DNA of 38,611 nucleotides from Oscillospiraceae bacterium (GCA_017432615.1 JAFRIV010000006.1:1-38611), one strand, 5' to 3'; positions 25,201 through 33,716 are shown, counted from the stretch's first letter. Made by a program: numbers and translations. The notes: generated from the sequence alone by a model not told the origin.

Positions 25201-26171
25201 TCCCGCAGGTGGACGTCTATTTCACCACGCCGCTCGGAACCGCCGCTTTGGATCAGATCTTCGATTTCTCCACAACCTCAACCTACACCGAAAGCTATAT
25301 CGTGGACGGGCCGGATGTGGCGGCCGGAGAGCTGACCGTCACTGCCACCGCTCAGGGAACCTTCAAGGGGGAGCCCGAGCTTGAAACGTCCGCTTCCTAC
25401 ACGGTAAATACCGGGATGATGCCGGTGAATGTAAAAGTGGTGATTGCAGAATTCAGCAGCCCCGGCCCTTACGGCTACTACACGCCCAGTGAAGTCGTCG
25501 ACTATATGGTCACGGTGACCAATGCCGGCGAAGAGACGCTTCCCATGGCCGTTGTCAAGAGTTACCTGCCGGGTATCGTGACGGATCTTGATACCGTAAC
25601 GGCTTTCCCCCCGAACACGTACTTTGATTATCCCGTGCACTACACCGTAACAGATACGGATGCCGGGAACGGCAAAGTGGCGCACCTGGCAGAATCTGTC
25701 TTTACCCTGCCGGATGACAGTATGCTGACGGCGGATTACACCCTGGAAGTGGACGCGGGCTTCCCGCCGGTTCCGGGTGAGGACGGGACGGAACCCGACG
25801 GAGACAGCTGCATCCGCACAGAGATCGGGGAAGAAGACGGAAAGCCCATTTACCTAATCACACCCTGCGAGGAGCATAAGAAAGTGGAAAACACCGTCGA
25901 AGCCTGGACAAAAGCTCTGAAGCAGGAATATGAAGATCTTGCCCGCATCGCAAATGCGGGAGGGAAGATCGCCATTACCGAGGAAGAGGATGCCTTCTTT
26001 GCCTGGCTGGAGGCGCAGGAACTGACGGACGAAGAGTGCATCGCCCTTCTGAAGGACCACTGTGCAGACCTCTGCTATCTCTCCCATACCGCGAAGACAG
26101 ACACCGCAGCGGAGCTTCTCCTGGAAGCGGCACAGTTTATCCCCGGATATGACCCCGCAGCACAGGAATAA
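22227..26171 (+). CDS. Large secreted modular protein with peptidoglycan-binding domains and repeated beta domains
   Basis: 1,314 residues from ATG 22227, directly after GGAGGAAAGG. Signal peptide 1-25 (cleavage after AFA). Residues ~47-120 and ~190-222 carry CxxC pairs in short HTFGEWE/CRTCGE-type units. Two PG_binding_1 modules lie at ~125-190 and ~227-292. An acidic Asp/Glu/Pro linker (~367-402) follows. Then come about six related beta domains of 110-160 residues, beginning near 413, 571, 722, 838, 953 and 1064; each starts with a strand, a turn like ADGTY or DGFY, and a segment like VSYxIxLxNTG, as in CARDB or DUF11 domains. The C-terminal ~140 residues are largely helical. No LPXTG or membrane anchor is present, so wall attachment is probably through the PG modules. 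A strong terminator follows. Confidence 0.85.
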   Translation: MKVKRSLALLLTLLMLCSLMPNAFAGNLLPGNVYPTDSGSGGGHTHDWGPFRVTREPTCSEYGQQVRTCRTCGERDVQGIPKLPHTFGEWEILIPATDHSAGERQHTCEICGEVEKESYDPKGTFRPGMHGDAVQWIQEHLVDHGHLDHHYVTRDYDWTTEQAVKAFQTAQGFTPDGIAWPQTVECLEHDFDAWVVTKEMTWYETGERQRTCLKCGFTETEVIGTILRPGDWRNDRDKVIALQEMLNKLGYSVGMPDGDYGGKTQAAVEQLQKDHGLDPDGILWPGLWNLIFPPDFSAVGELWDPENPDGLQEEGSDGTLFPRPNNNPVLNVPIVPIHEADRDADEDGTGSEIPDPGDRGTVISRDRDDPDDDIQEPEDEPDDPDEPDEPDEPENPEDNPDSADLPAAAGKGGISLDVELKIEILTPPEADGTYKEDSDVEFRYVLYNHTPYTIKDVKVVPLSQYQWDTMQINKDYLVTIFDAEWWESLGLQLEEPDYNKFVVAEVEEVGPFGSVTWPAINLFHYQATTVNGGNGTYYLKAFANCDFYEEEEYLGRRLPMAEATVKFGKKPAPDLSAELYYKITSEPANGQFYTDGDTVSYNIYLHNSSNYDIKKTKGYRLNKTNVEHINGGGGLGSCFEQNETLKPGQTLKWGPYTGKISFFEESGWVKLQYTDEKPHDWSGLNDDHIDLAAFANCQFYENDKKIGEKPVTAADAIPIGQEVPAAKLEIVNALKPDNGTYYVEGETVMAEFFLDNKGNVTISSGKLFDTTDGWDHQVANATIDPGNSYNTYFYEGTVSAEEAEKGEKLISGFADCTFKLAAGEASDHVEDTLSLPTGPKPEATLTVEEAEPPANTLFYEEGEEIRYKVIIHNTGKVALVSTELMGGIDGASKLIGTQTNLPAGTDSVPFFIEHTVTHEEAQTGTITCAVTADAVFELGMELPLSGDCTSKTGAPAIMINIAEASSASDGFYKRNETVSYVITLSNTGNVDIPQVDVYFTTPLGTAALDQIFDFSTTSTYTESYIVDGPDVAAGELTVTATAQGTFKGEPELETSASYTVNTGMMPVNVKVVIAEFSSPGPYGYYTPSEVVDYMVTVTNAGEETLPMAVVKSYLPGIVTDLDTVTAFPPNTYFDYPVHYTVTDTDAGNGKVAHLAESVFTLPDDSMLTADYTLEVDAGFPPVPGEDGTEPDGDSCIRTEIGEEDGKPIYLITPCEEHKKVENTVEAWTKALKQEYEDLARIANAGGKIAITEEEDAFFAWLEAQELTDEECIALLKDHCADLCYLSHTAKTDTAAELLLEAAQFIPGYDPAAQE

Positions 26172-26204
26172 ACAGCAGCAAAACTGCACCCCGCAATAAA
26201 ATCA

Positions 26205-26233
26205 GGGCGGCCTTCAGGCCGCCCTTTTCTTTT
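26205..26233 (+). terminator. Strong intrinsic terminator
   Basis: GGGCGGCC (26205-26212), loop TTCA, GGCCGCCC (26217-26224), followed by TTTTCTTTT. It ends the large secreted protein message. Confidence 0.95.
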
Positions 26234-26308
26234 GGAAGATATTGGCATTATGATTACCGAGTTATGAAATTAATAATATGAAAACCACGTTATGTAAAAC
26301 AGAATATG

Positions 26309-28114
26309 TCAAGTAAACAGATCGACAAACCGGAAGCTTCTGCAGTCTACCAGGCCGCGGTTGGTAAGGCGCAGTTCAGGCAGACAGGCAAGAGGCACGA
26401 TAGCCATCGTCATATAGGGGGAGTTGATAACGCAACCCATCTCACGCCAGGCGGCATCCAGTTTGCTGACGAGGTCCGCCACTTCTTCCACTTTTTTATC
26501 GCTGATCAGGCCGGCAATGGGCAGCGGAACAAGGGCAAGCACCTTTCCGTCAGCTACGGCGCACATCCCTCCGCCGCATTCGATCAGGGTGTTGGCGGCA
26601 AGAGCCATGTCTTCGTCGTTAGTCCCGGCAACCAGAAGGTTGTGAGCATCGTGGGCTACCGTCTGAGCCAAGGCGCCTTTTTTAAACCCGAAGCCTTTCA
26701 AAAAGCCGAATCCCTTTGTCCCGGTTTCGTGATGGCGCTCAAAAACAGCCATTTTGATCACGTCCTGGGAAATGTCCGGCGTGACAGCCCAATTTTTTAC
26801 AGGCAGATCCAGCAGCCTTTCATATGTGCCGACGCGATTCGGGATGATCTCAATGACGCGGGTGCGGATCGTGCTGCAGCCTTTGTCTTTTTCCGGTACG
26901 GGGATCCGGAAGCTTTCCGGTGTAATGGCGGAACCGACATGCATCGTCCCCAGAACGAAATCGGGATAGGCGGGCTCGCCGATGGAGACGCACATCTGCC
27001 CGTTCTCCGCAACAACTTCCCCGTCGATCATGGTCCGGGTGATCTGAATATTGCGAAGATCGCGGAAGAAAACGATGTCGGCGCACTTGCTCGGCGAAAT
27101 ACTGCCCATTTCATGATCCATCCGGAAGCAGGTGGCGATATTGATGGTGACGTACTGAATGGCCTTGATGGGATCCAGCCCTTCGCGGATGGCGCAGCGC
27201 ACGATATGATCCAGGTGGCCGTCTTTGACGAGCGTGTCGGGGTGGGTATCGTCTGAGATCAGGCAGGCGAAACGGTCGTCCACATGCTTGTCCAGAATAG
27301 CCCGGATGATCACAGGCATATCATGCCAGGCACTGCCGTACCGCATCAGCGCGTACATGCCGTGGCGCATTTTTTCCAGCACATCCTCCGCCCGCGTGGA
27401 TTCGTGGCAGCAGCGTACGCCGGAGGCAATATAGGCATTCAGCCCTTTACCGGTATCCGGCACGGAATAGTGCCCGGTGATGATGTTGTCCGACTTCAGG
27501 GTTTCTGCCAGTTCCCCGTGGATATTTTCCTCCGCGGAAAGAACATTGGGAAAGCTCATCATTTCCCCAAGTCCCATAATGCCGTCCCAGGTCATCATTT
27601 CCCGAATCTCTTCCGGCCCGATGTGGGAACCGGTGTCTTCAAATCCCGCCACTGCAGGCACGCAGGAAGGAGCGTTGGACATAGCCTTGAGAGGAGCCCT
27701 TTTGGCATCCTCAATCATAAATTTTACGCCTTCCGGCCCGCATACGTTGCAGATCTCGTGGGGATCCATGAAAATGCCCGTGGTGCCGTGTGGCACAACG
27801 GCACGTGCGTATTCTCCCACTGTCAGCATGGCGGATTCCACATGAATATGCCCATCCATAAAGCCGGGGGCGATGTACTGGTCCGTTCCGTCGATGATCC
27901 TGGTGTTTTCTCCGATGCAGTGAGCGGCGTCACCCACAAGAGCGATGCGGCCCTCGCTGATCGCTACATCCATTCCTTCCTGGATCTCACCCGTGCAGAC
28001 ATTGACCAGCCGGGCATTGAGGATGACGGTGTCAGCCTTCTCCACGCCCATGGCCACACGGGCGAGCGTTCTGGTGACTTCGTACAGGGGCTTTTTACAG
28101 AATTTGTTTAACAT
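26309..28114 (-). CDS. ade: Adenine deaminase
   Basis: 601 residues, usual length for the family. The start at 28114 has AAGGAAG upstream; the 52 codons further upstream are not family-like. The N terminus reads VILNARLVNVCTGEI; metal-site motifs are APGFMDGHIHVESAML and HGTTGIFMDPHEI. The middle has EMMSFPN, SDDTHPD and IQYVTINIATCF. The C-terminal adenine deaminase domain contains SHDAHNLLVAGTND-like text (AHDAHNLLVAGTND). The enzyme converts adenine to hypoxanthine and ammonia in purine salvage. It is a single gene with its own promoter (28147-28175); I found no purine riboswitch in the short leader. Confidence 0.95.
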   Translation of the reverse strand: MLNKFCKKPLYEVTRTLARVAMGVEKADTVILNARLVNVCTGEIQEGMDVAISEGRIALVGDAAHCIGENTRIIDGTDQYIAPGFMDGHIHVESAMLTVGEYARAVVPHGTTGIFMDPHEICNVCGPEGVKFMIEDAKRAPLKAMSNAPSCVPAVAGFEDTGSHIGPEEIREMMTWDGIMGLGEMMSFPNVLSAEENIHGELAETLKSDNIITGHYSVPDTGKGLNAYIASGVRCCHESTRAEDVLEKMRHGMYALMRYGSAWHDMPVIIRAILDKHVDDRFACLISDDTHPDTLVKDGHLDHIVRCAIREGLDPIKAIQYVTINIATCFRMDHEMGSISPSKCADIVFFRDLRNIQITRTMIDGEVVAENGQMCVSIGEPAYPDFVLGTMHVGSAITPESFRIPVPEKDKGCSTIRTRVIEIIPNRVGTYERLLDLPVKNWAVTPDISQDVIKMAVFERHHETGTKGFGFLKGFGFKKGALAQTVAHDAHNLLVAGTNDEDMALAANTLIECGGGMCAVADGKVLALVPLPIAGLISDKKVEEVADLVSKLDAAWREMGCVINSPYMTMAIVPLACLPELRLTNRGLVDCRSFRFVDLFT

Positions 28115-28146
28115 GATATGCTTCCTTTCTTTCCGGGATGAAAGTG

Positions 28147-28175
28147 ATGATATCACAGGACAGGCTAAAAAGCAA
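28147..28175 (-). promoter_or_regulatory. ade promoter
   Basis: On the minus strand TTGCTT (28175-28170) and TATCAT (28152-28147) are 17 bases apart with a TGA extended -10 motif. The leader is only about 26 bases, too short for a riboswitch. Confidence 0.7.
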
Positions 28176-28377
28176 TCGGAAATCCCTGCCTTTTCCTCCT
28201 CACTGCGGGGTTCCTGCCCGATAACTCCCGTATTCAAAATTGCAAACGCGGAAAGAAGCTTCCCCCGCAAGGTTCAGCGTTTCCTTCCGCGCCACTCATC
28301 CCTTCTCTCCGCGTGGTTTCCGCCCGAATATCCTGCGTTTACCAAAATTACGGGGGAAGACAGTCCCGGTACCGGGT

Positions 28378-28587
28378 TCACTGATGCGCTTCCCAGTATT
28401 CTTCCGCATCTTCATAATCCCAGAAGTCGTCATAGAACCATTCATAAAGATCCTCCGGATGGGCGTAATCGGAAGCATGAAACGGATCGGAAGCCGTCCC
28501 GCTGCCTTGCGGCGTCTTGCCCGTCCCGCTCTGCGGAGCTGTATTGCGCCTGCGGTCGAAAGTGACATCCGTCACCACATTCTGCAC
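28378..28587 (-). CDS. Small acidic-aromatic protein, start uncertain
   Basis: 69 residues if GTG 28587 is the start. The C-terminal half is rich in Asp, Glu, Tyr and Trp (HPEDLYEWFYDDFWDYEDAEEYWE), a pattern I associate with small hypothetical proteins of Clostridia. The frame stays open upstream to a TGA inside the DUF1294 gene but offers no ATG and no Shine-Dalgarno site. An ATG at 28631, overlapping the DUF1294 stop as ATGA, lies in another frame and ends after 19 codons. So either GTG is used with poor initiation, or a frameshift separates the start from the body. It has no recognised function and lies 40 bases after DUF1294. Confidence 0.5.
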   Translation of the reverse strand: MQNVVTDVTFDRRRNTAPQSGTGKTPQGSGTASDPFHASDYAHPEDLYEWFYDDFWDYEDAEEYWEAHQ

Positions 28588-28627
28588 GGCCGGCTGCTGC
28601 CTGCTGCCGTCTTCGCCGTTTCCCGCT

Positions 28628-28897
28628 TCATGCGGTTCTTGTCAGCCATATCCATGCTGCAAGCTGCAGGCCAAGGATAACCGGCATCCCGATCGTAAAA
28701 TACCGGTGCTTCGTCTTGTGGTGAAAGAACCGCATCCCGAGAATAGCGCCGACGCTTCCGCCGAAGATGGCGGTCAAAAACAGCGCCTTCTCCGAGATCC
28801 TCCAGGCGTTTTGCCGGGCTCTTCTCTTGTCTGCCCCCATCAGGAAAAATGCCGTGACATTGATGACCAGCAGATACAGAATGAAAGCATAATTCAT
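28628..28897 (-). CDS. DUF1294 small membrane protein
   Basis: 89 residues with three hydrophobic segments (~3-20, ~36-55, ~68-86). The family motif lies in MGADKRRARQNAWRISE after the first helix, followed by GGSVGAILGMRFFHHKTKH, both typical for DUF1294. No function is established. A promoter at 28944-28972 precedes it; the ribosome site is weak. The small acidic-aromatic frame follows in the same direction. Confidence 0.9.
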   Translation of the reverse strand: MNYAFILYLLVINVTAFFLMGADKRRARQNAWRISEKALFLTAIFGGSVGAILGMRFFHHKTKHRYFTIGMPVILGLQLAAWIWLTRTA

Positions 28898-28943
28898 CGT
28901 GATGCTTCTTTCAATGTTTTTTGTCCTTCTTGCCGCTGAAAAT

Positions 28944-28972
28944 ATTCTAACATAGTTTTCTGATGTTCACAA
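28944..28972 (-). promoter_or_regulatory. DUF1294 gene promoter
   Basis: On the minus strand TTGTGA (28972-28967) and TAGAAT (28949-28944) are 17 bases apart with a TGT extended -10 motif. Confidence 0.6.
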
Positions 28973-29054
28973 TGATATTTTAAACGGAAGCCAGCTGGGG
29001 ACGATCCTGTTTATGATGGGGAAGGCATTGCTGACTGCGAAGCCGGAATAAAAA

Positions 29055-29089
29055 ACACCGGGAGTGGAGCTTGCCTCCATCCCCGGTGT
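29055..29089 (-). terminator. Intrinsic terminator after the BadF-type kinase
   Basis: ACACCGGG (29055-29062) pairs with CCCGGTGT (29082-29089), with an inner TGGAG/CTCCA stem. The plus-strand A-run before it makes a U-tract on the minus strand, so it ends the kinase and hydrogenase message. Confidence 0.85.
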
Positions 29090-29138
29090 GTGAAAATGCA
29101 GAATAGATTAAGAACAGATTACAGCATACCGGTGCGGT

Positions 29139-30092
29139 TTATTCCGCTTCCACGCCGGGCTGGAGCGCATAGGTTTCCAGGAAACGCGCTTTGAAGTCCC
29201 GCGGGATCGAATCATCGGCCTGCCACATTGCCTCCAGGGCAGCCCCGTACAGGGTGGGCGTGTCGATCACTTTCAGGGTGCACCCTTCCGGCGCGCGGGC
29301 ACAGACTGCCTGGGCATATTCCGGCACATGCAGGAAGACTCCTCCGCCCAGAACGGCCCGATACGGCCTGCCCATAATGCGGTATGCCGTCTGCAGAGCC
29401 TCTTCATAATAATCTACCCCGCTGTTGAAGATCCTGGTCGCCACAGGGTCTCCTTTTTTGCGGGCTTTAAAGACTGCCGGCGAGAAGGAGGAGATGTACG
29501 CACGGCCTCCGGCATAGAGCGACGGGAGATGTTCCAGAACCGTTTCTCCCATTTCCGCTTCGATGATGGGGGTGAGCATCGTGGAAGGACCGCGACCGTC
29601 CCTTTCCCGCAGAACGGCCATCAGCGCATGACGCGCCAGATCATAGCCGCTGCCGCCGGTATCCAGCATATATCCGCCGCTTCCGATATAGTGGCGGTGC
29701 TTCCCGGCTTCGCGGATACAGCAGTAGGATCCCGTCCCGGAGATCAGGCATACGCCGTCGTCTTTCCCCAGCACGGCCGCCATAACGCTGCTGACGATGG
29801 AATCCATCCGGCACTTGGCACTCCCGACGCGGCGGGCAACCTGTTCCTGGATCTCCGGGTAATAAAATGCAACAGAAATGCTGCCGAATACGCCGCTCAG
29901 CTTTCCGCCTTCAGGCAGGCGGGCCATCATTTCATCCACGGTATCGCAGATCCGTTTTGCTGCTTCATCCGGCCCGATGTCGAAAGCGTTGGCTCCGCGC
30001 CCGCGTGTATAGGCAAGCACGGTACCGTCCTGGGCAAAGAGAACGCTTTCGGTCTTGTAACCGCCGGAATCAAGGGCAATATAATATTTCAT
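29139..30092 (-). CDS. BadF/BadG-family ATPase, N-acetylglucosamine kinase-like
   Basis: 317 residues with the ASKHA sugar kinase/hexokinase fold. The phosphate 1 loop is YIALDSGGYKTES, a middle glycine loop is LISGTGSYC, then GGYMLDTGGSGYDLAR, and a C-terminal AVLGGGVF. This resembles N-acetylglucosamine kinases of the BadF/BadG/BcrA/BcrD family; activators of 2-hydroxyacyl-CoA dehydratases carry Cys ligands not seen here. GGAGG lies nine bases before the start. It begins 45 bases after the hydA stop with no terminator between, so it probably ends the hydrogenase operon. The metabolic link is unclear. Confidence 0.85.
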   Translation of the reverse strand: MKYYIALDSGGYKTESVLFAQDGTVLAYTRGRGANAFDIGPDEAAKRICDTVDEMMARLPEGGKLSGVFGSISVAFYYPEIQEQVARRVGSAKCRMDSIVSSVMAAVLGKDDGVCLISGTGSYCCIREAGKHRHYIGSGGYMLDTGGSGYDLARHALMAVLRERDGRGPSTMLTPIIEAEMGETVLEHLPSLYAGGRAYISSFSPAVFKARKKGDPVATRIFNSGVDYYEEALQTAYRIMGRPYRAVLGGGVFLHVPEYAQAVCARAPEGCTLKVIDTPTLYGAALEAMWQADDSIPRDFKARFLETYALQPGVEAE

Positions 30093-30137
30093 TGCATTCA
30101 GCCTCCGTTTTATTTTAATGGGAAGTTCAGAATTCCG

Positions 30138-31829
30138 TCAGGAATGGCCATGGCCGGGATAGTGGATATGCAGCAGTTCATGCGCACGCCCCTTCAGGAG
30201 TTCGTTATAAATGTAGTCCAGATCCGGGTTCTGCTGAGGTATCTTCAGCTCACATGCCTCGTCCGCTTTGAAGATTGCCGTTACACGCTCCCTCTTCCGT
30301 GCATTGGAGGCAGGCGGCTGTCCGCCGCCGCCGATGCAGCCGTTGGGACAGGCCATCACTTCAATAAAATCGAACTGCTCTTCTCCGCTCTCCACTTTTT
30401 CAATCAGCCTGTCCGCATTGGCAAGCCCGTTTGCGACGGCAATGCGGATGCTGAGATCTCCCGCTGTAACGGTAAATGCCTTGATCCCGTCAAGCCCGCG
30501 CACGCCGCATTCGGCAATGGATTTGAGCGTGTCGGGTGAGGCATCGTCCAGCACTCTGCGGATCACGGCCTCCGTAACACCGCCCGTCACGCCGAAAATA
30601 ACGCCTGCGCCGGTATAGTCTCCCAGCGGAGAGTCCGGTTCGGAGTCCGGGAGATTTTTGAAGTCAATACCGGCCGCCTTGATCAGCCGGATCAGCTCAT
30701 CCGTTGTGAGAACAAGATCGATCAGCCGCTTTCCGTCCTTCTCCAGTTCCGGGCGCTTTGCTTCAAATTTTTTCGCAGTGCACGGCATGATGGCAACGGA
30801 GTAGACATCCTCATTCTTGAACTCCTGACGGATCAGTGCGCCCAGCATCTCCATCGGGCTTCCGGCCGTGGAGACCTGAGGCATCAGATGCGGATGCGCT
30901 TTCTCCACATGCTGGATCCAACCGGGGCAGCAGGAGGTAAACATCGGGAGTTTTGCGCCGGTTTTGATCTTTTCCAGGAATTCTGCGCTCTCTTCCATGA
31001 TGGTGAGGTCGGCAGTAACATTCGTGTCATAAACCACATCGACGCCCAGGCGGCGCAGTGCGGTGACGAGTTTGCCGGTGACAGGCTCATCCGCAGGCAT
31101 ACCGAATTCTTCCGCTATGCCGACGCGTACGCTCGGCGCAACCTGCACGACGACCTTCTTCGAGGGGTCATTGAGCATTTGCCACATCTCGGGGATCTGG
31201 CGATTGATAATGATCGCGCCCGTCGGGCACACCGCGGCGCACTGCCCGCAGCCGACGCAGCCCGTTTCACTGAGCATTTTCCCGAAACCGGGGGCAACGA
31301 TCACCTTCTTGCCGCGCTTTGTGAAATCGATCGCGCCGATATTCTGGACCTCGGAGCACATCCGCACGCAAAGGCCGCACAGGATGCACTTGGAAGGATC
31401 TCTCGTGATGCAGGGAGAGGAAACATCCAGGCGCTCGCGGGAATAGGTGTTCTCTTTGAAACGGGGTTCCACCACATTGTACCGGTGCGCATAGTCCTGC
31501 AGCTTGCATCTGCCGCTCTGTTCACAGGTAAGGCATTCCGCACGGTGGCTGCTCATCAGCAGCTGCAGTGTCGTACGGCGGCTTTCGATCACCTTTTTGG
31601 AATGGGTATGCACCACAAGCCCGTTGCGGGGCTGCATGGAGCAGGCGGCGTCCATCCCGCCGCGGTCGTTTTCCACCAGGCACAGCCGGCACCCGCCGTA
31701 GATCGAAAGATTTTCACAATAGCAGAGGGAAGGGATATCGATCCCGTTGTTCCGCGCGACCTCCAGAACGTTGCGTTCGTCCGTAAACGGGCATTCGATC
31801 CCGTCGATAATCATTTTCTTTTCAACCAT
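30138..31829 (-). CDS. hydA: [FeFe] hydrogenase catalytic subunit of the NAD-linked HydABC type
   Basis: 563 residues. Order: [2Fe-2S] ferredoxin domain (~1-80; CYCENLSIYGGCRLC), His/Cys-ligated [4Fe-4S] site (HRAECLTCEQSGRC, ~95-110), two [4Fe-4S] ferredoxin motifs (CILCGLCVRMC and CVGCGQCAAVC), then the H-cluster domain. All three H-cluster signatures are intact: TSCCPGW, MPCTAKKFE, and MACPNGCIGGGG. It should reduce protons or oxidise hydrogen in the cytoplasm, with HydB and HydC linking to NAD(H), perhaps by electron bifurcation with ferredoxin. It lacks the extra C-terminal [2Fe-2S] domain of the Thermotoga subunit and ends in a His-rich HYPGHGHS. GGAGG precedes the start. Maturase genes hydEFG are not in the window. 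Confidence 0.96.
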   Translation of the reverse strand: MVEKKMIIDGIECPFTDERNVLEVARNNGIDIPSLCYCENLSIYGGCRLCLVENDRGGMDAACSMQPRNGLVVHTHSKKVIESRRTTLQLLMSSHRAECLTCEQSGRCKLQDYAHRYNVVEPRFKENTYSRERLDVSSPCITRDPSKCILCGLCVRMCSEVQNIGAIDFTKRGKKVIVAPGFGKMLSETGCVGCGQCAAVCPTGAIIINRQIPEMWQMLNDPSKKVVVQVAPSVRVGIAEEFGMPADEPVTGKLVTALRRLGVDVVYDTNVTADLTIMEESAEFLEKIKTGAKLPMFTSCCPGWIQHVEKAHPHLMPQVSTAGSPMEMLGALIRQEFKNEDVYSVAIMPCTAKKFEAKRPELEKDGKRLIDLVLTTDELIRLIKAAGIDFKNLPDSEPDSPLGDYTGAGVIFGVTGGVTEAVIRRVLDDASPDTLKSIAECGVRGLDGIKAFTVTAGDLSIRIAVANGLANADRLIEKVESGEEQFDFIEVMACPNGCIGGGGQPPASNARKRERVTAIFKADEACELKIPQQNPDLDYIYNELLKGRAHELLHIHYPGHGHS

Positions 31830-31832
31830 GGC

Positions 31833-33716
31833 TTAACCCTCCTTGATGGCGCCGACCGGGCAGTTGGCTTTACACGTGCCGCACTTGATGCACCTTGTGG
31901 TATCGATCACATGGCGATGGCGGACCGTGCCTGTAATGGCATTGACCGGGCAGTTGCGTGCGCACTTTGTGCATCCGATACATTTGTCCGTGATGACGAA
32001 CTGGGACAGCGCCTTGCAGGTTCCGCAATGACAGCGTTTGTCGCGAATATGCTCCACGTACTCGTCTTCAAAGTTCAGCAGCGTGGACAGCACCGGGTTC
32101 GGGGCTGTTTTGCCGAGCCCGCACAGAGAGGATGACTGGATCATCTCCGCAAGGCTCTTCAGCTCGTCGATGTCGCTCATCCGTCCGTTGCCCTGGGTGA
32201 TCCTGGTCAGGATCTCGTTCATACGGGTGGTTCCTTCACGGCACGGTGTGCACTTTCCGCAAGATTCTTCACAGATAAAGTTCATAAAGAACTGGGCAAT
32301 ATTGACCATGCAGCTGTCTTCATCCATTACGACGAGGCCGCCGGAACCGATGATCGCGCCGACTTTTTTCAGGGAATCAAAATCCATCGGCAGATCCAGA
32401 TGTTCTTCCGTAAGGCAGCCGCCGGACGGGCCGCCGATCTGCACCGCTTTGAATTTCTTCCCGTTTTTGATTCCGCCGCCGATATCATAGACCACTTCCC
32501 GCAGGGTCGTGCCCATCGGCACCTCGATCAGGCCGGTGTTGACAACATTACCGGTGAGTGCAAAAGCCTTTGTGCCGGGGCTCCCTTCCGTGCCGACCGA
32601 GCGGAACCAGGCGGCGCCTTTTTTGATGATATCCGGGACGTTTGCAAACGTCTCCACATTGTTCAGGCAGGTCGGCTTGCCAAACAGCCCTTTGTCCACA
32701 CTGCGGGGCGGTTTGGTGCGCGGCATGCCGCGGTTTCCTTCAATGGACGCCGTCATGGCGGAACCTTCCCCGCACACGAAAGCCCCCGCGCCCTTGTTGA
32801 TGTGCATGTGGAAGCTTTTTCCGCTGCCGAGGATATTGTCTCCGAGAATACCCAGTTCCTCCGCCTGTGCAATGGCGATCGTCAGGCGATGGACTGCCAG
32901 GGGGTATTCCGCACGGACATAGATATAACCTTCCGTAGAGTCTGTGGCAACGCCGGCAATGATCATGCCTTCCAGCACCTTGTGCGGGTCGCCTTCCATG
33001 CAGGAGCGGTCCATAAAGGCGCCGGGGTCACCCTCGTCTCCGTTGCAGACGATATATTTTACCGGCTCTTCCTTGTGTGCGGCCACCTGGGCCCATTTTC
33101 TTCCGGTGGGGAACCCTGCACCGCCGCGGCCGCGCAGGCCGGAATCGGAGATCTCCTGAATGATCTCTTCCCCGGTCAGTTCAAAAAGGCATTTCGCCAG
33201 GGCGGTATATCCGCCGATGGAGAGGTATTCCTCAATGCTTTCCGCATCGATATGCCCGCAGTGCTCCAGAACGCGGCGCGTCTGCTTTTTGTAAAACGGG
33301 ATATCCTCCTGGCGCTTGCTCAGTTCTCCGCCCCGGTTATACCCCAGCCGTTCGATGAATTCTCCTCCGAGGATCGTCTTTTCCACGATCTCTTTGGCGT
33401 CTTCCGCTCTGCACTTTGTATACAGCCAGCCTTCCGGCTCGATCCGGACCAGAGGCCCCATTTCGCAGAAGCCGTGGCAGCCGGATTTTTTGACGCCGAT
33501 CACACTGTCTTCATGGGCATCCCCGAGCGCCACTTCAAAGGAAAGGCCGTGCGCGGCGATCTGATTCTTCAGTTCCTCATACAGGGCAAGGTTTCCGCCC
33601 GCAGCGCATCCGGTCCCGCAGCAGACAAGCACTTTGCGCTTTTCCGCTTTTTTTGCTGCAATGCATTTCTCCTGCAGTGCCTGGAATTCTGCCAGGCTGC
33701 CGATCTTCTCACGCAT
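31833..33716 (-). CDS. hydB: NuoF-like subunit of the NAD-linked hydrogenase
   Basis: 627 residues from ATG 33716, nine bases after AGGAGG; the ATG two codons earlier is only three bases from it. N-terminal thioredoxin-like [2Fe-2S] domain (CCGTGCAAGG then CHGFCEMG), NuoF core with FMN/NADH glycine loops (GRGGAGFPTGRKW and NGDEGDPGAF), an SLBB region, the [4Fe-4S] site CGKCTPCREGTTRM, and a C-terminal part with a CHCGTC site and two ferredoxin clusters (CIGCTKCARNC and CIKCGTCKANC). It oxidises or forms NAD(H) and passes electrons to HydA. The start overlaps the hydC stop by eight bases, and hydA begins three bases after its stop. Confidence 0.96.
   Translation of the reverse strand: MREKIGSLAEFQALQEKCIAAKKAEKRKVLVCCGTGCAAGGNLALYEELKNQIAAHGLSFEVALGDAHEDSVIGVKKSGCHGFCEMGPLVRIEPEGWLYTKCRAEDAKEIVEKTILGGEFIERLGYNRGGELSKRQEDIPFYKKQTRRVLEHCGHIDAESIEEYLSIGGYTALAKCLFELTGEEIIQEISDSGLRGRGGAGFPTGRKWAQVAAHKEEPVKYIVCNGDEGDPGAFMDRSCMEGDPHKVLEGMIIAGVATDSTEGYIYVRAEYPLAVHRLTIAIAQAEELGILGDNILGSGKSFHMHINKGAGAFVCGEGSAMTASIEGNRGMPRTKPPRSVDKGLFGKPTCLNNVETFANVPDIIKKGAAWFRSVGTEGSPGTKAFALTGNVVNTGLIEVPMGTTLREVVYDIGGGIKNGKKFKAVQIGGPSGGCLTEEHLDLPMDFDSLKKVGAIIGSGGLVVMDEDSCMVNIAQFFMNFICEESCGKCTPCREGTTRMNEILTRITQGNGRMSDIDELKSLAEMIQSSSLCGLGKTAPNPVLSTLLNFEDEYVEHIRDKRCHCGTCKALSQFVITDKCIGCTKCARNCPVNAITGTVRHRHVIDTTRCIKCGTCKANCPVGAIKEG

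Noticed and set aside
26306-28111. Long plus-strand frames opposite adenine deaminase
   Set aside because: The minus-strand ade gene carries all family motifs; the opposite frames show none.
28115-28377. Purine riboswitch before adenine deaminase
   Set aside because: The likely promoter leaves a leader of about 26 bases, and no purine-aptamer-like stems were seen.
28960-29052. Plus-strand open stretch ending in LLTAKPE before a stop, perhaps the tail of a lost gene
   Set aside because: About 30 codons without a start or recognisable family; cannot be separated from chance.
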